64,000 bases of DNA from Priestia megaterium (GTDB lineage Bacteria > Bacillota > Bacilli > Bacillales > Bacillaceae_H). This document shows positions 21,813-30,121 of the stretch, piece after piece. The stretch covers positions 4,921,501 through 4,985,500 of the forward strand of contig NZ_CP085442.1 of NCBI RefSeq assembly GCF_023824195.1, in the 5' to 3' direction. Every line of letters begins with the position of its first letter. Positions within the stretch are counted from its first letter, which is position 1. The notes beneath the pieces were generated by a model. The model was not told where the DNA came from, did not search any database, and saw nothing but the letters and a program-made list of their open reading frames with translations. The translations under genes and the position numbers were made by a program.

Positions 21813-23384
21813 TTATTTCTGTTTTCTCGCTGTCATCTTCCCTTGTGTAAATAATAGAAGATAATCATACCCTCCGGCTTTCGAGTCCGTTCCGGACATA
21901 TTAAAACCTCCAAAAGGATGAACGCCAACTAATGCTCCTGTACATTTTTTGTTAATATATAAGTTACCGGAGTGCATAGTAGCTAACGCCCTCTGAATTC
22001 TCTCTTCGTTTTCAGAGAAAAAAGCTCCCGTCAAACCGTAGTCAGTTTCATTGTAAATCTCAATGGCTTCTTCCCAGTTAGCTGCTTTTGTCAATGCAAG
22101 GACGGGTCCAAAAATCTCTTCTTGCATAATTCGTGCTTTTGAATCCACATCTTTGAATACTGTAGGTTCTATATAGTAGCCATTTCCGGGAGCTTTAGCT
22201 CCTCCGGCAATAAGCTTTCCTTCCTCTTTGCCAATTTCAATGTAGGCTAGTACTTTTTCATACGCTTTTTGATCAATAACAGGCCCCATAGAAGGATTGT
22301 CTTCAGGCAGTCCGACGGTTAATTCTTTCGTTAGTGCGGCTACCTTTTGGGCAACCTCTTCATAAACAGATTCTACAATAATCGCTCGAGAGCCAGCGGA
22401 ACACTTTTGGCCTTGAAATCCAAACGCAGATGCTACGATCGCTTGCGCTGCCGCATCTAAATCTGCCGTTTCATCTACCACAATGCCATCTTTTCCTCCC
22501 ATTTCAGCAATGACGCGTTTCATCCAAATTTGTCCAGATTGTACTTTTGAAGCACGTTCATAAATGCGACATCCTACTTCTCTTGATCCTGTAAAAGAAA
22601 TAAAACGAGTTTGAGGATGTTCGACTAAATATTCTCCAACTTCTATGCCATCTCCAGGGATAAAATTCAGAACACCAGACGGAAGACCGACTTCCTCCAT
22701 TAATTGAACAAATTTCGCAGCAATAACCGGTGCAGAATCAGCTGGCTTTAAAATAACTGCATTTCCAGATACAATTCCAGCTACAGTCGTTCCAGCCATG
22801 ATGGCAAGCGGAAAATTAAAAGGTGAAATGACTACTCCTACGCCTAAAGGAATATACGTCATCTCTGTTGTTTCACCTTCTACTGGCTTTAAAGGCCGAT
22901 GCTCATTCGTTTCACTTAAACGAATCATTTCTCGCGCATAAAATTCCATAAAGTCAATAGCTTCCGCTGTATCCGCATCTGCTTCTGCCCAGTTTTTCCC
23001 CACTTCATAAACGAGCATGGCAGAAAATTCATACTTTCTTTCTCTCATCAGACCTGCTGCTTTGAATAGATAATCAGCACGTTCAGCAGGCGGGACGTTC
23101 TTCCATGATTGAAATGCTGCTGATGCTTCTTGCATTGCCCGCTCAGCATAAGCTTTAGTGCCACGGCTTACTCTGCCAATCACTTCATCTACCTTTCCCG
23201 GGTTCGTAGATACAATCACTTCTTCTGTTGAGATTTTATCTTTTCCAATCGTGAGAGGATATGTTTGTCCCAGTTCTTTTTTCACTTTCATTAACGCCGC
23301 TTGCATCGCTTGTTTATTCTCTTCTAACGAAAAATCAGTAAACGGTTCATTTTTAAAAACTGAGATTTTTGTACTTACTGTCAT
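21813..23384 (-). CDS. pruA: 1-pyrroline-5-carboxylate (glutamate semialdehyde) dehydrogenase
   Basis: Oxidises P5C/glutamate semialdehyde to glutamate with NAD, the second step of proline and arginine breakdown. The 523-residue aldehyde dehydrogenase starts with the RocA/PutC-type EPFTDF segment and carries the catalytic Cys in GQKCSAGSRA and the general base in IAEMGGKDG. It lies 27 nt downstream of proline dehydrogenase, so it belongs to a proline-utilisation operon (PutC role) rather than the roc arginine operon. B. subtilis homologues are PutC and RocA. Confidence 0.95.
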   Translation of the reverse strand: MTVSTKISVFKNEPFTDFSLEENKQAMQAALMKVKKELGQTYPLTIGKDKISTEEVIVSTNPGKVDEVIGRVSRGTKAYAERAMQEASAAFQSWKNVPPAERADYLFKAAGLMRERKYEFSAMLVYEVGKNWAEADADTAEAIDFMEFYAREMIRLSETNEHRPLKPVEGETTEMTYIPLGVGVVISPFNFPLAIMAGTTVAGIVSGNAVILKPADSAPVIAAKFVQLMEEVGLPSGVLNFIPGDGIEVGEYLVEHPQTRFISFTGSREVGCRIYERASKVQSGQIWMKRVIAEMGGKDGIVVDETADLDAAAQAIVASAFGFQGQKCSAGSRAIIVESVYEEVAQKVAALTKELTVGLPEDNPSMGPVIDQKAYEKVLAYIEIGKEEGKLIAGGAKAPGNGYYIEPTVFKDVDSKARIMQEEIFGPVLALTKAANWEEAIEIYNETDYGLTGAFFSENEERIQRALATMHSGNLYINKKCTGALVGVHPFGGFNMSGTDSKAGGYDYLLLFTQGKMTARKQK

Positions 23385-23411
23385 TTCAACCAGTCCTCTT
23401 TAATTAGAAAT

Positions 23412-24329
23412 TTATTTCGCGAAGTTTTTCAGCACGAACCATACGTTGGCGGGACGCTCTGCTAGGCGTCTCATGAAATACCCAAACCAATCAATGCCGT
23501 AAGGAACATAAACCCTGACTTTATAACCTTCTTTTACCAGACGGTCCTGCAGCTCTACGCAAATTCCATAAAGCATTTGGAACTCAAATTGGTCATTTGA
23601 AATACCATTTTCTCTTACTAATCGTTTTGTGTACTGAATCATTTCTTCATCATGACTTGCTACAGCTGTATAGTGCCCATTTAATAAATGCATTTTAATG
23701 ATTTTTTTATAGTTTTCATCTACGTCTTTCTTTTCCGGAAATGATACTTCTGGTGATTCTTTATAAGCTCCTTTTACTAGACGTAAATTGGCTTGATATT
23801 GATGTAAGTCATTCATATCTTGTTCTGTACGATAAAGATACGCCTGAATCACAATTCCAACATTATCGAATTCTTTGCGTAATTCTTTATACATATCAAG
23901 GGAGATTTGGCAGTGCAAGTAGTCTTCCATATCAATTCGAACAAAAATATTATTCATCTTGGCCGTGTGTAGAATTCTGCGCATATTTTCCATACAAAGC
24001 TCTTTGCTAATATCCAATCCTAAAGAAGTCATCTTTAATGATAAATTTGATTGAACGCCCGATTCTGCAATGGCTTCTAGTGTCTGAATGCACATGGCAG
24101 TAGACAACCTGGCTTCCTCTTCTGTAAAAACAAATTCTCCTAAATGATCGAGTGTAACAACTTTTCCACTATTGTTAAGCTCCTTGGATGTTTGAATTGC
24201 TGATTCGGTTGAGTCTCCAGCAACAAAACGAGCTGCCCCCATCCTCAATCCATACTTTTTAGCTAATTTGTTCATTGAATGATTTTTGCCAAGCGACTGA
24301 AACATCGTTCTCATTAATACTTCCATCAA
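23412..24329 (-). CDS. putB: proline dehydrogenase
   Basis: FAD enzyme that oxidises proline to P5C at the membrane face; the product passes to the next gene's enzyme. The 305-residue barrel has LDHLGEFVF near residue 60, RLVKGAYKE and FQMLYGI, and the C-terminal YVPYG and YFMRRLAERPAN flavin/substrate motif. A TTG (24329) and the adjacent ATG (24326) are both 7-10 nt from AGGAGG; the choice is open by one codon. First gene of the operon. Confidence 0.95.
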   Translation of the reverse strand: MMEVLMRTMFQSLGKNHSMNKLAKKYGLRMGAARFVAGDSTESAIQTSKELNNSGKVVTLDHLGEFVFTEEEARLSTAMCIQTLEAIAESGVQSNLSLKMTSLGLDISKELCMENMRRILHTAKMNNIFVRIDMEDYLHCQISLDMYKELRKEFDNVGIVIQAYLYRTEQDMNDLHQYQANLRLVKGAYKESPEVSFPEKKDVDENYKKIIKMHLLNGHYTAVASHDEEMIQYTKRLVRENGISNDQFEFQMLYGICVELQDRLVKEGYKVRVYVPYGIDWFGYFMRRLAERPANVWFVLKNFAK

Positions 24330-24495
24330 TCCTAAACCTCCTTTTATTTTTTAAAATTAAAAAATAAACTAAATTTTCAGATTAATAATTTTATTTTTCT
24401 ATACCCTTCTCACATTTCTGTACACTCATTTAAATAAATTTATACATAAGTGTTTAAAATATTTTATTCATGAACACATTTGTCTAATTAACTTG

Positions 24496-24524
24496 ATTAT
24501 ACTCGTTCATTAAATGAACCGAAA
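24496..24524 (-). promoter_or_regulatory. candidate put operon promoter
   Basis: Minus strand TATAAT -10 with a poor -35 (TTTCGG) 17 nt upstream, the profile of an activator-dependent sigma-A promoter. No -24/-12 (TGGCAC...TTGC) element is present in 24330-24643. Confidence 0.5.
24505..24519. promoter_or_regulatory. palindrome in the put promoter spacer
   Basis: GTTCATT-A-AATGAAC, a 15-bp palindrome with one central base, fills the gap between the -35 and -10 of the put promoter. Candidate site for the convergent PAS/AAA/Fis regulator or another proline-responsive factor. Confidence 0.55.
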
Positions 24525-24561
24525 CAATATTGTTATAAGTTCTAACTCATTTTTTTTACAT

Positions 24562-24592
24562 AAAAAAGCTCTCCACGTTGTGTAGAGAGCTT
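24562..24592 (-). terminator. terminator after csbA
   Basis: AAGCTCTCTAC-ACAAC-GTGGAGAGCTT with six U on the minus strand. With the promoter just below, this explains most of the 314-nt gap 24330-24643; the rest is AT-rich and unremarkable. Confidence 0.92.
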
Positions 24593-24643
24593 TTGTGTAC
24601 AGTTTAATAATAAGCGATTAACTTATCATCAAAGCAACAATCT

Positions 24644-24868
24644 TTATTTTCCAGCTGCTAACATGCTTTTTGCATATATAAAACCGATGGCTGCTGAAAG
24701 TAAATCTATTAAAATAATAAGCGGATAATCTGCGTACCCTTTATATACAGAAACAGCTATCAACAAAAGCGTCAGCGCTGTGGCAACATATAAGTTATAT
24801 GTTACTCTAGCAAACAGAACAAGCAATATGGCGGGTAGAAAAACTGCGGCAATCGTTTTGATTTCCAC
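24644..24868 (-). CDS. csbA: CsbA family small membrane protein
   Basis: 74-residue hydrophobic protein with two or three membrane segments, matching the B. subtilis general-stress protein CsbA along its length (VLFARVTYNLYVATALTLLL corresponds to the homologous hydrophobic stretch). Start chosen at GTG 24868: GGAG lies 8 nt away, whereas the ATG at 24874 is only 2 nt away, and the N terminus then matches the homologue. I did not find a sigma-B promoter in the end of minJ. In B. subtilis csbA is directly followed by uvrB; here about 4.8 kb of put genes separate them. Confidence 0.78.
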   Translation of the reverse strand: MEIKTIAAVFLPAILLVLFARVTYNLYVATALTLLLIAVSVYKGYADYPLIILIDLLSAAIGFIYAKSMLAAGK

Positions 24869-24894
24869 AAACATTTCTCCTTTTTATCCGTCTT

Positions 24895-26085
24895 TTAACC
24901 AGCTTGTGAATCACGTTTTGTATAATTGTGTACAAACAAAATACCTAGTTCATGATGTTCGTTGTCATACAATGCTCGCTGAGTAAAGCGAACTTCTCCA
25001 TTTTCGTCAATAACTTCTAGCTTACAAAAAGCACGGTTATTAACTTGTAATGCTTCATAAAATTTATGGACTTCAGATATAGCGATTCCATTTACCTTAA
25101 TAATCACTTCTCCTACTTTCAAACCCATTTTCTCTGCCGGAGAATGAGGGATGATTCCTAATACAACCAAACCTTGTGTACGTTTAGTAAATAGTGCGGG
25201 CGCTTTTTCATCGCTTCGACGCTGCTGCAAACGAATCCACTCTCTTCCTATGATCGCTAGAATAACAACAGCTACAGCGGCAAGAGGATAAAAAATAGCA
25301 GCAATCGTAATGATCGTTAATCCCACGCCTAATGCTAATACACGCTTACCGGTAAATTCAATAGATTTAAACGGCACCATACTTTGAATTCGCTGATAAA
25401 AACCGATAGCAAAAGGAACAAAAAACAGGCTAAATGATGTTCCGTCAATAGATAACACAGGCCACCATGGAAACACAGACGTAATGGCGCTGCCTGGAAT
25501 TAAGACAAAAAGCGGGACAACCCATAATTTTTGAGAGTAATGAGCTCCGATTTCCTGCCCTCTTTTACTTTTCACAATGGCTGGAGACGTACCTTTTGCT
25601 CCAAATTTCCAAATTAAATATCCTTCTGCTAATACAAGCAGAGACATTAAAATAGTAAGAGAAGGTAAATCTGCGTTATGAGCTTGCACAGACCACGTTT
25701 GAATAAATCCTTCACCGAAACCAGATGCAGGAATAAGCAAGGTTGCAAGCACAGCCAGTCCTACCGTATAAGAAGGAGAAAGCCATTTAAACGTCCAAGG
25801 GCCGCTTATGATAAAAGTTAAAACAGCTACAAGTACAATCGTTCCTATAGATACATAGACACCTAGCAACACGGTAACAACGGATAAAATCAACCCAATA
25901 ATGATACCTGGAAAAAATAAATATTTTGCTTCTAAAATAAAATCAAACACGCGAACATGAAAATTCTGACGCTCTCTCTTGACGCGAGAAAGACCTACAA
26001 AAAACGAGACGAGCAGAAATAAATAAGTTAACGGATGTAAAAACAAACGCCCGATACCTTTTAAGAGCTCTAATGCAAAATCCAT
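24895..26085 (-). CDS. minJ: division topological determinant MinJ
   Basis: Membrane bridge between DivIVA and MinD that keeps septum formation at mid-cell in Bacillus. The 396-residue protein opens with the typical MinJ start FALELLKGIGRLFLHP, has six to eight membrane helices and a C-terminal PDZ domain (about 300-385: GLVVLGIIPHSPAEKMGLKVGE). The ATG at 26085 has AGGTGG 7 nt upstream; eight more in-frame codons exist but lack a ribosome site. swrA, its neighbour in B. subtilis, is missing. Confidence 0.9.
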   Translation of the reverse strand: MDFALELLKGIGRLFLHPLTYLFLLVSFFVGLSRVKRERQNFHVRVFDFILEAKYLFFPGIIIGLILSVVTVLLGVYVSIGTIVLVAVLTFIISGPWTFKWLSPSYTVGLAVLATLLIPASGFGEGFIQTWSVQAHNADLPSLTILMSLLVLAEGYLIWKFGAKGTSPAIVKSKRGQEIGAHYSQKLWVVPLFVLIPGSAITSVFPWWPVLSIDGTSFSLFFVPFAIGFYQRIQSMVPFKSIEFTGKRVLALGVGLTIITIAAIFYPLAAVAVVILAIIGREWIRLQQRRSDEKAPALFTKRTQGLVVLGIIPHSPAEKMGLKVGEVIIKVNGIAISEVHKFYEALQVNNRAFCKLEVIDENGEVRFTQRALYDNEHHELGILFVHNYTKRDSQAG

Positions 26086-26202
26086 TTTTTCACCACCTGT
26101 ATTTTTCACATTTTTATTACAACATTTACGATTGATTGTTATGTATCATAGGCTTCTTTATTTTATCAAAATGCATCACTAACCGACAATGTTGTTTTTA
26201 CT

Positions 26203-26240
26203 AAAAAAGTTCCGTGCTTTGGAAAAGCACGGAACTTTTT
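26203..26240 (-). terminator. ctpB terminator
   Basis: AAGTTCCGTGCTTT and AAAGCACGGAACTT around a 3-nt loop, followed by six U on the minus strand. Confidence 0.93.
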
Positions 26241-26247
26241 CTACTTC

Positions 26248-27687
26248 TTATTGACTAGCTAGCTTTAAAGCCGTTTGAAGCTGACGATCTTCATCTTTTG
26301 ATTTGATTTTTTCTAGCAGTTTTGTTTGTAAAAGCGCTGCTGTATCTTCATCGATTTCACCTGTAGCTTTTTGCTTATTGGCTTTTTGGAATGCAGTTAC
26401 AGCTGTTTCTGTCTCTTTACTAAAATATCCGTCTGTACGTCCAGGTTCAAAGCCAAGGCCTTTTAGCATCACTTGAGCATTCTTCACTTGGTCACCTGCC
26501 ATATCACGTGTTAATGGCTTTTTATCAACTTGAATTGGATTTGCATAATAATAATCCGGCTGCTTGACTTCTACTGTTGGTTTTATACCTTTTTCGTTAA
26601 TCCAGTTTCCATCAGGCGTTAGCCATTTATAGAACGTTAATTTTAAATTACTGCCGTCTTCCATTGGAACAGCTTGTTGAACCGTTCCTTTTCCATAGGA
26701 TTTTTCACCGACTAGCTTGTATCCTCCTGCTTCGTTTAATGCCCCGGCAAGAATTTCAGAAGCGGATGCACTTCCTCCATCAATCAAGGCCACAATTGGA
26801 TAATCCTTTTGCTTTTTCATTGAAGAAACCACTTTTTGACGTTCACCGTTACGATCTTCAATTTGGATATATGGCTTTTTATTCGTTACTAATTTATCGA
26901 GCATTTTTTCAACGCTCGTTAAATAGCCACCAGGATTTCCACGAACGTCTAGAACTAAGCCATCAATATTTTTATTTTCAAGTTTTTTCAACTGTTTCGT
27001 AAATTCGTCTCCCGTTGACTCAGAGAATGACGTAATTTCCATGTAGCCAATTTTTTTATTGTTTACATTTTTAACAGAAGAATAGACGGTTTCAATTGGA
27101 ATCTCATCTCTTACAACTTTTACTTTCATCGTTTCTTTCACGCCTGGTCGTTGAACATCTAATGTCACGGTAGAGCCTTTTTTACCGCGAATTTTTAATA
27201 CCGCTTCATTCAATTCAAGACCCGCGATACTTTTACCATCGATCTTTAAAATCTGATCATTTGGTTTTAATCCTGCTTTTTCCGCAGGAGATTGTTTAAA
27301 TGGAGCTACGATTGTTACTTTTCCATCTACCATGCTTACTTCAGCGCCAATTCCCTCAAACGATGAATCAAGAGACTGCGTGAATTGCTGTGCCGTTTTC
27401 TTATCCATGTAAGATGAGTGAGGGTCTCCTAAGGTTTGTACCATTCCTTGGATTGCGCCATCTAATAATTTTTTGTCATCTACATCTTTGTAATATTTTG
27501 AAGATATCAGTTCATAAGCTTGCTTGATTTTGTCTAGCTCTTCCTTTTCCACTTTACTATCATTTGAAGAAGTTGTAAGGGGGGTACTGACCGTTCCAGC
27601 ATTTGCATACTGAATGCCAAAATATGTACCTGCTGCTCCAACAACTAAGGAGAGTGCCATTAATAGTGCAACGATTTTCCGATTCAA
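26248..27687 (-). CDS. ctpB: carboxy-terminal processing protease CtpB
   Basis: Secreted S41 serine peptidase; in B. subtilis CtpB trims SpoIVFA and starts pro-sigma-K processing between forespore and mother cell. The 479-residue chain has an N-terminal membrane anchor or signal, a PDZ domain (about 90-180: APFKQSPAEKAGLKPNDQIL), the catalytic domain with Ser in DGGSASASEI and Lys in EKSYGKGTVQ, and a C-terminal peptidoglycan-binding repeat (VMLKGLGFEPGRTDGYF). Start is TTG at 27687, 10 nt from GGAGG; the nearby ATG is in another frame. A TTACAT-N18-TATAAT promoter precedes it. Confidence 0.93.
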   Translation of the reverse strand: MNRKIVALLMALSLVVGAAGTYFGIQYANAGTVSTPLTTSSNDSKVEKEELDKIKQAYELISSKYYKDVDDKKLLDGAIQGMVQTLGDPHSSYMDKKTAQQFTQSLDSSFEGIGAEVSMVDGKVTIVAPFKQSPAEKAGLKPNDQILKIDGKSIAGLELNEAVLKIRGKKGSTVTLDVQRPGVKETMKVKVVRDEIPIETVYSSVKNVNNKKIGYMEITSFSESTGDEFTKQLKKLENKNIDGLVLDVRGNPGGYLTSVEKMLDKLVTNKKPYIQIEDRNGERQKVVSSMKKQKDYPIVALIDGGSASASEILAGALNEAGGYKLVGEKSYGKGTVQQAVPMEDGSNLKLTFYKWLTPDGNWINEKGIKPTVEVKQPDYYYANPIQVDKKPLTRDMAGDQVKNAQVMLKGLGFEPGRTDGYFSKETETAVTAFQKANKQKATGEIDEDTAALLQTKLLEKIKSKDEDRQLQTALKLASQ

Positions 27688-27782
27688 GTTCTTTCATCCT
27701 CCTCAACCTTAAGCCATCTCTTCTTATTATAATAGATACAACCAAAACTATGTAATAAAAAGGATGCATGTGTTATTTGTAG

Positions 27783-27820
27783 CAAAAGGCACCACACAAA
27801 TCAAGTGCGATGCCTTTTTG
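27783..27820 (-). terminator. terminator after the M23 endopeptidase gene
   Basis: AAAAGGCA/TGCCTTTT stem extended by TCGCAC/GTGTGG pairs, ending in four U on the minus strand. Confidence 0.75.
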
Positions 27821-27860
27821 TTAAACTATATGTTGAGCTTGTACCACGTATGCTAGGAAC

Positions 27861-29069
27861 TTAAAATTTAATATAACTTTCAGGGTTTACAGCGGAACTT
27901 TTGCCTTTCCAATCGCCTTTATGCAATTCATAATGCAGGTGAGCACCAAACGAACGCCCTGTGTTCCCTATATAACCTAATTGTTGACCTTTATTGATAG
28001 ATTGACCACTCGAGACGCTGTAGCTCTCTAAATGAGCATAAACTGTAACCCACGTCTGACCTTCTACATTGTGACGAATAAATACGGCATTACCAAAAGA
28101 AGAAGAATGATATGCTCTAATTACCTTTCCGCTTGCTGCGGCTACAACTGGCACACTTTCTCCTCGCTTTCCAATATCAATACCGTAGTGTCCTCTTCCA
28201 AACGTTTCTCGATATCCAAAATGAGATGTTACCGGGCCCTTTGCCGGCCTCATAAACGACCCGCTTGTAACAGGGGGTGCCTCCTCTGTTGCCCCAGCTT
28301 TTTCAATTTCTTGCTGTTGAGCTTGCGCTGTATTTTTTTGATCAGCTAAAATAGAAGCTTGCTCTTCTAATCCAACGGCTTCTTCATTAAATTCTTTTTC
28401 CTGATCTTTGAGTGTTTGCATGAGCTGATTCTTTTCATCCACTTGTTTTTGCAGCTGCGAACGAAGATTTTTAAGTTCTTCAAGCGCTTTATTTACTTCT
28501 GTTAGCTTGTTTTGAACTTTTGTTTCTTTCTCTTCTTTTGCCTTTTTATCGGCTTCATGCTGCATTAACAAATCGCGGTCAGCCCCTACAATTGTCGAAA
28601 CCGCACTCACTCTGCTAATAAAGTCTCCGAAGCTTTCAGAGCCTAGCAGTACATCTATGTAATCCACAGACCCGCCGTTTTCTTGTAAAGCACGAGCACG
28701 CTTTTTTAATAGCTCATTTCGTTTTTCAATTCGTTTTTTTACAACGTCAATTTCGTTTTTCAGCTTTTCGATGTCTTGCTTTGCTTTTTCTACTTCAGCT
28801 TCACGACTGCGGATGTCTTCATTTGTTTGTCCGACTTCTGAATCCAAGCGCGCAATCTCAGCTTCTTCGTTTTTTTGCTTTTCTTGAACTTCTTTTAATT
28901 TCTCTTTACTTTGATTAATATTTTGGTTCACATCATCACTTTTTTTCTCTAAATCACTGAGTTTAGTAGTGCTGGTACTTTCTGCATAAGCAATTTTTTC
29001 ATTACCTATCCAAGCTGCACTTAGTCCAACTAAAACTGCTGCTGTCATTACTAATGTCTTACGTGTCAT
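27861..29069 (-). CDS. coiled-coil M23 endopeptidase, probable FtsEX-activated wall hydrolase (EnvC-like)
   Basis: Exported 402-residue protein: signal peptide (about 1-29, ending near AYA), a long heptad-rich coiled coil (about 35-250) and a C-terminal LytM/M23 domain (about 275-400). Zinc ligands are present (GHYGIDIG and AHLHYELH), so unlike Escherichia coli EnvC this domain should be catalytic. It follows ftsE-ftsX on the same strand, and FtsEX activates coiled-coil hydrolases elsewhere (EnvC, PcsB, CwlO), so activation by FtsEX is a strong inference. No equivalent sits here in B. subtilis. GGGGAG lies 6 nt before the ATG. Confidence 0.88.
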   Translation of the reverse strand: MTRKTLVMTAAVLVGLSAAWIGNEKIAYAESTSTTKLSDLEKKSDDVNQNINQSKEKLKEVQEKQKNEEAEIARLDSEVGQTNEDIRSREAEVEKAKQDIEKLKNEIDVVKKRIEKRNELLKKRARALQENGGSVDYIDVLLGSESFGDFISRVSAVSTIVGADRDLLMQHEADKKAKEEKETKVQNKLTEVNKALEELKNLRSQLQKQVDEKNQLMQTLKDQEKEFNEEAVGLEEQASILADQKNTAQAQQQEIEKAGATEEAPPVTSGSFMRPAKGPVTSHFGYRETFGRGHYGIDIGKRGESVPVVAAASGKVIRAYHSSSFGNAVFIRHNVEGQTWVTVYAHLESYSVSSGQSINKGQQLGYIGNTGRSFGAHLHYELHKGDWKGKSSAVNPESYIKF

Positions 29070-29077
29070 TTGTTTCT

Positions 29078-29134
29078 CCCCATTTGCACATATTTCCCCG
29101 TATAAACGGGCATTAGCAAGACCCCCATTAGCAC
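29078..29134 (-). repeat. three short direct repeats in the M23 gene leader
   Basis: Plus-strand CCATTTGCA (29080-29088), GCATTAGCA (29110-29118) and CCATTAGCA (29125-29133) recur just upstream of the M23 ATG; the first spans the ribosome-site side. Significance unknown. Confidence 0.4.
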
Positions 29135-29161
29135 TTTTTTCTATTTTTTATGTGTAATTAC

Positions 29162-29205
29162 ACAACAACCTCACATTTGATAAACATCAAATGTGAGGTT
29201 GTTGT
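29162..29205 (-). terminator. 20-bp perfect hairpin between ftsX and the M23 gene
   Basis: Two 20-nt arms (29162-29181 and 29186-29205) pair perfectly across a 4-nt loop. No U-tract follows on the minus strand, and a 14-bp palindrome TGTGTAATTACACA abuts it (29151-29164). It may end or process the ftsEX message. Confidence 0.6.
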
Positions 29206-29230
29206 AATCTATTATGTTAAAAATCTATTC

Positions 29231-30121
29231 TTATTTTCGTAAGAACTTACGGATGGATAATGTACTTCCCCACATCCCAATTAGACCGCCGATTACTAGT
29301 AATAATAGCGACACTTGAAGCACGAATGGAAAGGCAGGTAAAAGTTCAAAGAATCCATCAAACTTAGGTTGAACTTCATTATATAAAACGCTGTACACGC
29401 CGATAATAACTGCAATTGGCACAATAGAACCAAGCACTCCTAAAAACAGACCTTCAATAAAGAACGGCCAGCGAATAAAGGAGTTTGTGGCTCCAACTAA
29501 GCGCATAATTTCAATCTCTTCACGGCGAGCTACAATCGTAATTTTAATTGTATTTGAAATTAGGAACATTGCTGTAAATAGAAGCCCTAAAATCAGTACT
29601 ACTCCGATATTACGAGCTACTTTCAGCACTTTAAATAACTTTTCAACTTGATCTTGTCCGTATTGAACTTTTGCTGCATACGGATATTTCTCAATTTGTT
29701 TAGCTACTTTTGCGACATCAGTCGGCTCTTTTGTTTTAACAACAAATACATCATTTAATGGGTTTTGCTGTTCAAACGGTTCAAAAGCTTGTCCTTCATC
29801 ACCCATACTATTAATTAAATCTTTTAACTCTTTATCTTTAGAAGAAAACGTCACCGTATCAACTTGCTTAATTGCATCTAGCTTTTCTTTCATTGCTTTT
29901 CGATCATCTGCTGTCGCTGCAGCATCAACGTGAACGCGAATTTCCACATCATTTTCAATCAATTTAGCAATGTGGTTTAAATTCATCATCAACATAAAAA
30001 ATACGCCTACAAGCAAGAGCGTCACGGTAACCGCACTTGCAGATGCGAATGTCATCCAGCCGTTTCTTCCTAAACTTTTAGATCCTTCACGTAAGTGGCG
30101 ACCGAATGTTCTAGCCTTCAT
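29231..30121 (-). CDS. ftsX: cell-division ABC transporter permease FtsX
   Basis: Membrane partner of FtsE; transmits ATP hydrolysis across the membrane to switch on a wall hydrolase, and in B. subtilis also affects entry into sporulation. The protein has the FtsX pattern: one N-terminal helix (after GRNGWMTFAS), an extracellular loop of about 130 residues, then three helices with the cytosolic EEIEIMRLVGATNSFI coupling segment. Start at ATG 30121 (296 residues) is preferred, 9 nt from AGAGGTG; an in-frame GTG at 30133 is possible. It overlaps ftsE by 11 nt. Confidence 0.95.
   Translation of the reverse strand: MKARTFGRHLREGSKSLGRNGWMTFASASAVTVTLLLVGVFFMLMMNLNHIAKLIENDVEIRVHVDAAATADDRKAMKEKLDAIKQVDTVTFSSKDKELKDLINSMGDEGQAFEPFEQQNPLNDVFVVKTKEPTDVAKVAKQIEKYPYAAKVQYGQDQVEKLFKVLKVARNIGVVLILGLLFTAMFLISNTIKITIVARREEIEIMRLVGATNSFIRWPFFIEGLFLGVLGSIVPIAVIIGVYSVLYNEVQPKFDGFFELLPAFPFVLQVSLLLLVIGGLIGMWGSTLSIRKFLRK

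Noticed and set aside
24330..24643. sigma-54 promoter for putB
   Set aside because: Expected because of the AAA+ regulator nearby, but no GG-N10-GC element of the -24/-12 type is present on the minus strand.
29070..29160. c-di-AMP riboswitch ahead of the M23 hydrolase gene
   Set aside because: Such switches control wall hydrolases in Bacillus, but the leader lacks the conserved ydaO-type core and is too short.
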